Source: Euryarchaeota archaeon UBA257
GTDB lineage: Archaea > Thermoplasmatota > Poseidoniia > Poseidoniales > Thalassarchaeaceae
DNA length: 11,118 nt
Direction of reading: 5' to 3'
NCBI GenBank assembly: GCA_002498985.1
Contig: DAJO01000023.1
Location: 1-11,118, forward strand
Shown here: positions 7,183 to 11,118 of the stretch, piece after piece
Layout: the number at the start of each line of letters is the position of its first letter
Numbering within the stretch: the stretch's first letter is position 1
Position numbers and translations under genes: made by a program
The notes under the pieces: generated by a model
Seen by the model: only the letters and a program-made list of their open reading frames with translations
Databases searched by the model: none
What the model was told of the DNA's origin: nothing

Positions 7183-8223
7183 ATGAGCCGCTGGAACATA
7201 GCTCCCATAATTGAGAACAAACGAAAAATTGTTGCAATATTCTTAGTATCGACATTCTTATTTTCACTCGCTTATATTGGTATTGGATACACAGTTGCAT
7301 CCCAAGGTATTTCTGCAAATCCAGGTTGTGGTATGTGGGCTTCTAATACGCCTGATAATTGGACCACTAATGACGACTGGGAAAGTTTTGAACCATGGAA
7401 TGATTCAGAGGAGCGTATAGACATAAGGAAGAATTTTGATGTATCTAATTATCAATATCAGTACGAGAATGCCTCATTTGAACCTAGAGGGGAATCCGGA
7501 ATAACTCTTCGAGGATGGTATATCGAAGTTGATCAAAATGCTCCTGTAGTAATACAAACACACGGAATGCCTCAGAATGGTAAATGCAAGCCAGAAATGT
7601 TGTTGATGCAAAGTTATCTTGCTGAAGCAGGAATCAATAGTCTTTCCTTTGATTTGAGGAATTATGGCGATAGCGATGTTGTCAGTGATTATGTGAGCAT
7701 CGGTCAAAAAGAATACAAAGACATCTTGGGGGCTTATGATTGGTTAGTTTCTGAGAAAGGATATTCTCCGGGAGAAGTTGGAATGACCGCCTTCTCACTT
7801 GGTGGTGGAGCGGCAATTGCCTTTGCAGATGAACCAGGAATAGGAGCAATGTGGCTAGATAGTGCCGTACTTGACTTCCCATTAGTCATAAAAAATGAAT
7901 TAGATCGATTGGGATTCCCGTCTAGCTTCGCAGGCCCAGGGGTCAGAGTCGGAGGATGGCTCGCCGGAGTCAGTCTTACTGAACGTTCACCGCTAGAAGC
8001 AGCAGACAATGCGGGAGACAGACCTGTATTTCTTACTCATGGGAAAGAAGATCCAAGGGTATCGATTGAACATTCTGAAACATTTGAAGAAAGAATGATT
8101 TCTAATGATGCTAATGTTACAACATGGTATGTTGAGCAAAGAGGCCATGTAGATGCATTATGGGGCAATTCTAACGAATATCAATCTAAATTAGGGACAT
8201 TTTTTAATATGGCCTTGGAATAA
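7183..8223 (+). CDS. Membrane-anchored alpha/beta hydrolase, probably extracytoplasmic
   Basis: This 346-residue protein starts with a basic segment and one hydrophobic helix (about residues 16-40), so it is most likely anchored in the membrane with the enzyme outside. A Trp/Asn/Asp-rich linker follows (about 50-85), then an alpha/beta hydrolase domain. The domain shows the oxyanion-side HG (H127-G128), the nucleophile elbow AFSLGG with Ser205, an HGKEDPRV strand with candidate acid Asp290, and RGHVDA with catalytic His322. The triad order is canonical. Family members hydrolyse esters, peptides or amides; the substrate cannot be told. The closest general type is the BAAT/BEM46-like single-TM hydrolase, a tentative comparison. 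ATG 7183 fits a leaderless start. It shares strand and reading frame with the next gene, 75 bases downstream. Confidence 0.85.
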   Translation: MSRWNIAPIIENKRKIVAIFLVSTFLFSLAYIGIGYTVASQGISANPGCGMWASNTPDNWTTNDDWESFEPWNDSEERIDIRKNFDVSNYQYQYENASFEPRGESGITLRGWYIEVDQNAPVVIQTHGMPQNGKCKPEMLLMQSYLAEAGINSLSFDLRNYGDSDVVSDYVSIGQKEYKDILGAYDWLVSEKGYSPGEVGMTAFSLGGGAAIAFADEPGIGAMWLDSAVLDFPLVIKNELDRLGFPSSFAGPGVRVGGWLAGVSLTERSPLEAADNAGDRPVFLTHGKEDPRVSIEHSETFEERMISNDANVTTWYVEQRGHVDALWGNSNEYQSKLGTFFNMALE

Positions 8224-8298
8224 TATCGAATTGGTTGGTTAGGAAATGGTTATACGCAATCAGATTTTATTCCCGAATCACCTGTAGAAAAAATCGGT

Positions 8299-8823
8299 AT
8301 GATCTTCGTAGGGCTATTCTTTTTCTGCTTTGGTCTACCTTTTACTATGGTTCCTTTTATGTTGTTAAGTGATGGTGTTTTTGATCTCGATTATTTGGGA
8401 GTATCAATTTTTATGTTGGCTTTTTCTGCTCCATTTTTTCTAGCCGGAATCGGGATGAATTTCATGGGATTGAGAATGATTAGTAAGGCTATTATTACGT
8501 CTGAAGATACAATGCTGAATAATGACACAGTCCCAATAAGTACATTGGAGGAATGGGAAGGCATGAATATGGATGTAGAGGTAGGTCCGATTTGGTCCCA
8601 TGATGACTATCTCATAAGGAAAGATAGGGAGTGGGCGAATGCTATTCCCGGTTGGGAACTTACAGGGCAATGGCGCACCACTGTCCCGGGGAAAATGTCA
8701 GTTGTAGGATACAAAAAGATAATTGAAGAATCAATAGATACGCTACCAGATCTGCCGAAGTACGAACATTCAGAATCCGAGCCAGAAGAAAAAGTAAACT
8801 GGTGGGAAGAAAACTCAGATTAG
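8299..8823 (+). CDS. Uncharacterised small two-TM membrane protein
   Basis: The 174-residue product has two hydrophobic helices (about residues 2-25 and 32-60), then a soluble domain of about 110 residues with IWSHDDYLIRKD and a Trp-rich IPGWELTGQW segment, and a very acidic tail ending KVNWWEENSD. I do not recognise the family. ATG 8299 is the first usable start, but the same frame is open back to the hydrolase stop at 8223, and that stretch (DFIPESPVEKIG just before the ATG) looks protein-like. The true N-terminus may therefore be longer, through a rare start codon or an upstream indel. A weak TATA-like TTTTATTC at 8265-8272 would give a very short leader. The stop TAG directly abuts the CCA end of the tRNA on the other strand. 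Confidence 0.7.
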   Translation: MIFVGLFFFCFGLPFTMVPFMLLSDGVFDLDYLGVSIFMLAFSAPFFLAGIGMNFMGLRMISKAIITSEDTMLNNDTVPISTLEEWEGMNMDVEVGPIWSHDDYLIRKDREWANAIPGWELTGQWRTTVPGKMSVVGYKKIIEESIDTLPDLPKYEHSESEPEEKVNWWEENSD

Positions 8824-8899
8824 TGGCGCCCCGACCGGGATTTGAACCCGGGTCGCAGCCTCGACAGGGCTGCATGATAGGCCACTACACCATCGGGGC
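8824..8899 (-). tRNA. tRNA-Asp (anticodon GTC), CCA encoded
   Basis: Read on the minus strand, the acceptor GCCCCGA (8899-8893) pairs with TCGGGGC (8834-8828). The anticodon stem CAGCC/GGCTG holds the loop CTGTCGA with anticodon GTC (plus positions 8863-8865). The T-arm is CCGGG-TTCAAAT-CCCGG. The discriminator is G73, as expected for Asp, and the 3' CCA is in the DNA (TGG at 8824-8826). The D-arm segment TGGTGTAG...CCTATCAT matches other archaeal tRNA-Asp genes as I recall them. No intron is present. Position 37 is G, a possible Trm5 target. The gene ends flush with the stop codon of the convergent membrane-protein gene. Confidence 0.95.
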
Positions 8900-8922
8900 A
8901 GTAGCATCACGACAAAGGTAGT

Positions 8923-8932
8923 GTATTTCAAA
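8923..8932 (-). promoter_or_regulatory. Putative TATA box for tRNA-Asp
   Basis: On the minus strand TTTGAAATAC centres about 28 bases before the tRNA 5' end, the standard archaeal spacing, so transcription would start one to a few bases before the mature tRNA. Confidence 0.45.
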
Positions 8933-9007
8933 CGCACCCAACCCAAGGTTGCAATTTTGAAGCCACTTCAGGGGATAATTCATGACCCTCTTGCCCTTCG
9001 ATATACC

Positions 9008-9601
9008 ATGACTGAGGAGAAATTAATCATCGACGTCATTGACAACGGCGGACAATGGACCCACAGAGAATGGCGGATGTTGCGATATCTAGGAGTAGAC
9101 ACTCAAATTCTTTCTAATAAAACACCTCTTTCAGAACTAAGAAGGGTTGACGGTTTGATCCTTTCAGGAGGAGCGGCTAGAGTTGGACTAACTGGTGAAT
9201 TAGGGAATTGTGCTGAGTACTTGACTCTTGAAGTCCCAATTCTGGGAATATGTGCTGGGCATCAATTTATGGCGGGGCACTATGGTGGTAAATCTCAGGA
9301 GGCCCCTCATCCTGAATTTGGAGCAGCATCAATAGAATTAATTGATGGAGGAGGCCAATTATTCATAGGCACTCCAGAGAAACAAGGTGTATGGGAGAGC
9401 CACAATGACGAGGTCATAGACATACCCGAAGGTTTCAGAATCACAGCGATAAGTGATAATTGTGCAGTTCAAGCCATGGAGAACGATGCAAGTGACCGTT
9501 TCGGCCTTCAATTTCACCCCGAAGTGAATGACTCCGAGTATGGGGCTAAGATATTTGAGAACTTTGTTGATGTCTGTTTTAGGGCACGCAGGGCTCAATA
9601 A
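9008..9601 (+). CDS. guaA: GMP synthase, glutamine amidotransferase subunit A
   Basis: This 197-residue protein is a class I glutamine amidotransferase of the stand-alone GMP synthase type. It hydrolyses glutamine to supply ammonia for conversion of XMP to GMP by the separate ATP-pyrophosphatase subunit, which is not in this window. It shows a near-terminal DNGGQWTHR strand, an SGGAARVG oxyanion loop (53-60), the nucleophile elbow GICAGHQ with Cys82, the SHNDEV segment (131-136) and the His-Glu pair of QFHPEVN (His170, Glu172), completing the triad. The length equals that of archaeal GuaAa and has no synthetase domain. ATG 9008 is chosen; the frame is open to an earlier ATG at 8921, but the added 29 residues are not family-like and run into the tRNA promoter. 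GATAATTC at 8975-8982 is a weak TATA candidate. Rpo12 follows after 43 bases. Confidence 0.93.
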   Translation: MTEEKLIIDVIDNGGQWTHREWRMLRYLGVDTQILSNKTPLSELRRVDGLILSGGAARVGLTGELGNCAEYLTLEVPILGICAGHQFMAGHYGGKSQEAPHPEFGAASIELIDGGGQLFIGTPEKQGVWESHNDEVIDIPEGFRITAISDNCAVQAMENDASDRFGLQFHPEVNDSEYGAKIFENFVDVCFRARRAQ

Positions 9602-9644
9602 TTCAACCACATATTCAAGAAGGGGGCGCTGGTCGGCGGGTTTG

Positions 9645-9914
9645 ATGGCAAAGAGCGCTGAGAAACTAATTCTTCACAAATGCCGTCAGTGCAACCGTAC
9701 TGACAGAAGACCGTGGAGTGAAACCGACTTACCTAGATGCAATCATTGTGAATCTGCCATGGACCCTTTAGAAATCCGTTACAAATGTCTTCGATGTGGC
9801 CATTTAGCATGGTCCGAAGCAGGCTCAACAGGTAAATCTTGCAGATCGTGTGGTTACAGAATTTTCGTAAAGCCTCGTAAAGGCGGCCGTCATAAGATTT
9901 TGAAGGCAGAATAG
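9645..9914 (+). CDS. rpo12: RNA polymerase subunit Rpo12 (RpoP) with an extra N-terminal zinc ribbon
   Basis: The 89-residue product ends in a classic Rpo12/RPB12 domain: YKCLRCG, then SCRSCGYRIFVKPRK and a basic tail GRHKILKAE, closely paralleling the RCRECGYRI...KR pattern of eukaryotic RPB12. The subunit bridges Rpo3 and Rpo2 during polymerase assembly. Usual archaeal Rpo12 is about 45-50 residues with one CxxC...CxxC ribbon. Here a second ribbon precedes it (KCRQC at 13-17 and CNHC), and both ribbons share a WSE in the loop, suggesting internal duplication. ATG 9645 is preferred; the frame extends to 9528 but overlaps guaA without meaningful sequence. A purine-rich GAAGGGGG (9619-9626) precedes the start. 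It lies between guaA and the RFC gene with gaps of 43 and 40 bases, suggesting an operon. A different small zinc-ribbon protein is the main alternative. Confidence 0.8.
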   Translation: MAKSAEKLILHKCRQCNRTDRRPWSETDLPRCNHCESAMDPLEIRYKCLRCGHLAWSEAGSTGKSCRSCGYRIFVKPRKGGRHKILKAE

Positions 9915-9954
9915 AAATCGTTCAGTTCAAGACCCTTCACTTTGACGCTATCAT

Positions 9955-11094
9955 ATGGCGAGTTGGCTTAGAGAGCATTCTCCTCGAACTTTCGAGGAAC
10001 TGTCTATACCTCTAAATTTACGTCAAGCATTGACATCCGCTAGTTTATCTCCAAATCCTCCCAATTTACTAATCACTGGCCCTGCAGGAGTTGGTAAAAC
10101 TGCTTCTTGGAAATTAGTTGCCAGACAAATGCTCGGCCCAAGCTGGGAATCTACAACTCATATTCTCCAATGTAGAGATCTTGCAAAAACGAGTGGCGCC
10201 ATGGCTAAGTTTGAAAATTTCTTGAGACCAGGAGGAATAAATTCTTCGGATACGTTAGCTGGACGTATGTCTTTGGATGCTTTCGATAGAGGAATTATGC
10301 AGGCCAAAACATCAGATATTCCTCCCGCAGGAAGAGAAATTGAAATTGGTGGTGGACAAATTCCAGTTAGTAGAGTAATTGTTCTGGAAGATGCAGACCA
10401 TTTGGGGCATATCCGTCAAGCATATCTTCGTCGTATGATGGAAACTGTAGGAAACGCCTCTAGATTTATTTTAGTTGCAAGAGCTCCTAGCAGAATTATC
10501 GATGCATTAAGATCTAGGACCCAAATGATAAGAATACCTTCTACATCCAAAGAACAATTAGTTTCAACTTTAAATTCTATATGCGACAAAGAAAAAGTCG
10601 ATAAAAACGAAGGAGTAATTGGAGATATTGTGTATGTGTGCGAAGGAAATCTTCGTAAATCAATATTCACATTAGAAATGCTTGAATCTAGAGGCTTAGC
10701 TTCCGACAGATCTGCTGTACATAAATTGGTACAAGCAACAACTTTGCAAGCAGGCAGGCATCTTCTTGAACTTGCTTTACGAGGAAAAGTAGTAGAGTGG
10801 AAATGGGAAAAAATAAATGGACGAAATAAAAAGGTACTTGGCGGGGCCATCGCTGAAGTTGACAAATTAATGAATGAACACGGATTAGATTCCGAGGATG
10901 TAATTTCACAAATTCATGAAGTGGTCGTCGGCAGGAGGATTTCTATCACTGACGAATTGAGGTGCGAAATACTTGACGCTCTCGCAGATTGTGATAAAAA
11001 TCTGAATAATTCTATGCACGCCCGGATACCATTAGAACAATTCCTTCATCGTGTTGCAAAGGCCGGAAGAAGTCACGGACTAGCTTTTTCTTAA
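9955..11094 (+). CDS. Replication factor C small subunit, divergent paralogue
   Basis: This 379-residue AAA+ protein has the RFC small-subunit layout. It opens with WLREHSPRTFEEL (RFC box II-like), followed by Walker A GPAGVGKT (42-49) and a Walker B-like VIVLEDAD (141-148). QAYLRRMMETVGNASRFIL is next, then the sensor-1/arginine-finger region ARAPSRIIDALRSRT (175-189) and a helical collar from about residue 260 on. RFC loads the PCNA clamp at primer ends. The protein departs from the canonical subunit in three places: the Walker B Asp-Glu pair is Glu-Asp, the sensor-1 Asn is absent, and the SRC motif is SRT. About 90 residues, more than usual, separate Walker A and B. These traits recall the second small-subunit type of haloarchaea, so it is probably the specialised partner in a mixed pentamer. 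ATG 9955 is clear; the stop abuts a tRNA. Confidence 0.85.
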   Translation: MASWLREHSPRTFEELSIPLNLRQALTSASLSPNPPNLLITGPAGVGKTASWKLVARQMLGPSWESTTHILQCRDLAKTSGAMAKFENFLRPGGINSSDTLAGRMSLDAFDRGIMQAKTSDIPPAGREIEIGGGQIPVSRVIVLEDADHLGHIRQAYLRRMMETVGNASRFILVARAPSRIIDALRSRTQMIRIPSTSKEQLVSTLNSICDKEKVDKNEGVIGDIVYVCEGNLRKSIFTLEMLESRGLASDRSAVHKLVQATTLQAGRHLLELALRGKVVEWKWEKINGRNKKVLGGAIAEVDKLMNEHGLDSEDVISQIHEVVVGRRISITDELRCEILDALADCDKNLNNSMHARIPLEQFLHRVAKAGRSHGLAFS

Positions 11095-11118
11095 TGGCGG
11101 GCGATCCAGGATTTGAAC
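11095..11118 (-). tRNA. Partial tRNA, 3' end only (isotype unknown)
   Basis: On the minus strand this is GTTCAAATCCTGG (T-loop and 3' T-stem), then ATCGCCC (3' acceptor strand), discriminator G and an encoded CCA. The 5' acceptor should therefore be GGGCGAT, beyond the window. The anticodon is not included. The 3' end lies directly against the RFC stop codon. Confidence 0.85.

Noticed and set aside
8863..8865. Idea that tRNA-Asp sits here because its G37 is a Trm5 substrate
   Set aside because: G37 is present, but the two genes are about 1.8 kb apart on different strands with unrelated genes between; proximity is likely coincidental.
8660..8875. Minus-strand ORF containing GCDPGSNPGRG
   Set aside because: This is the translation of the tRNA-Asp T-arm, a well-known false protein, running on into antisense of the membrane-protein gene.
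8921..9007. 29-residue N-terminal extension of the GMP synthase subunit
   Set aside because: Family members start a few residues before the first strand (LIIDVIDNGGQ), and the extension overlaps the tRNA promoter.
9528..9644. 39-residue upstream extension of the Rpo12 ORF
   Set aside because: It overlaps the well-supported guaA end in another frame and shows no Rpo12-like sequence.
1..11118. CRISPR array, insertion sequence, integrase or att site
   Set aside because: No regularly spaced repeats, transposase-like ORF or tRNA-fragment duplication was found, and all genes look like chromosomal core or ordinary accessory genes.

Overview
The window looks like chromosomal DNA from a compact, AT-rich archaeal genome. 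Archaeal or archaeal/eukaryotic hallmark genes are a diphthine synthase (DphB), a Trm5-type tRNA G37 methyltransferase, RNA polymerase subunit Rpo12, a replication factor C small subunit, and a stand-alone GMP synthase glutaminase subunit, the split form usual in archaea. TATA-like boxes and very short predicted leaders fit this. The style (membrane-anchored secreted hydrolase, lineage-specific acidic membrane protein, low GC) suggests a planktonic euryarchaeote such as Marine Group II (Poseidoniales), but that placement is inference. No mobile element, CRISPR array or phage gene was seen.

Layout. Bases 1-846 hold the 3' end of cutA and a YczE-like membrane protein. Bases 843-3253 hold an apparent amino-acid/sulfur module: an Lrp/AsnC regulator (minus) divergent from a Cys/Met-metabolism PLP enzyme and an overlapping or abutting LysE/RhtB exporter. 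The divergent intergenic region carries a 17-bp imperfect direct repeat spaced exactly 30 bp between the two putative TATA boxes, a candidate operator. Bases 3257-5822 (minus) hold dphB followed by a 566-residue protein of unknown function. Bases 5860-7038 hold trm5, divergent from dphB with only about 37 bp between the start codons. Bases 7183-8823 hold a membrane-anchored alpha/beta hydrolase and a small two-TM protein. A tRNA-Asp(GTC) gene follows on the minus strand. Bases 9008-11094 hold a plus-strand run: guaA glutaminase subunit, an Rpo12 with an extra N-terminal zinc ribbon, and a divergent RFC small subunit. The window ends inside another minus-strand tRNA.

How the genes work together. 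dphB and trm5 both serve translation accuracy (diphthamide on EF-2; m1G37 in tRNA). The guaA/rpo12/rfc run is information-processing and nucleotide supply. The Lrp-PLP enzyme-exporter set resembles the mdeR-mdeA arrangement known in Pseudomonas putida, with a transporter added. No clearly new defence or mobile system is visible. The most notable items are the tandem-ribbon Rpo12, the RFC paralogue with a swapped Walker B pair, the candidate Lrp operator, and the unknown dphB-linked protein.
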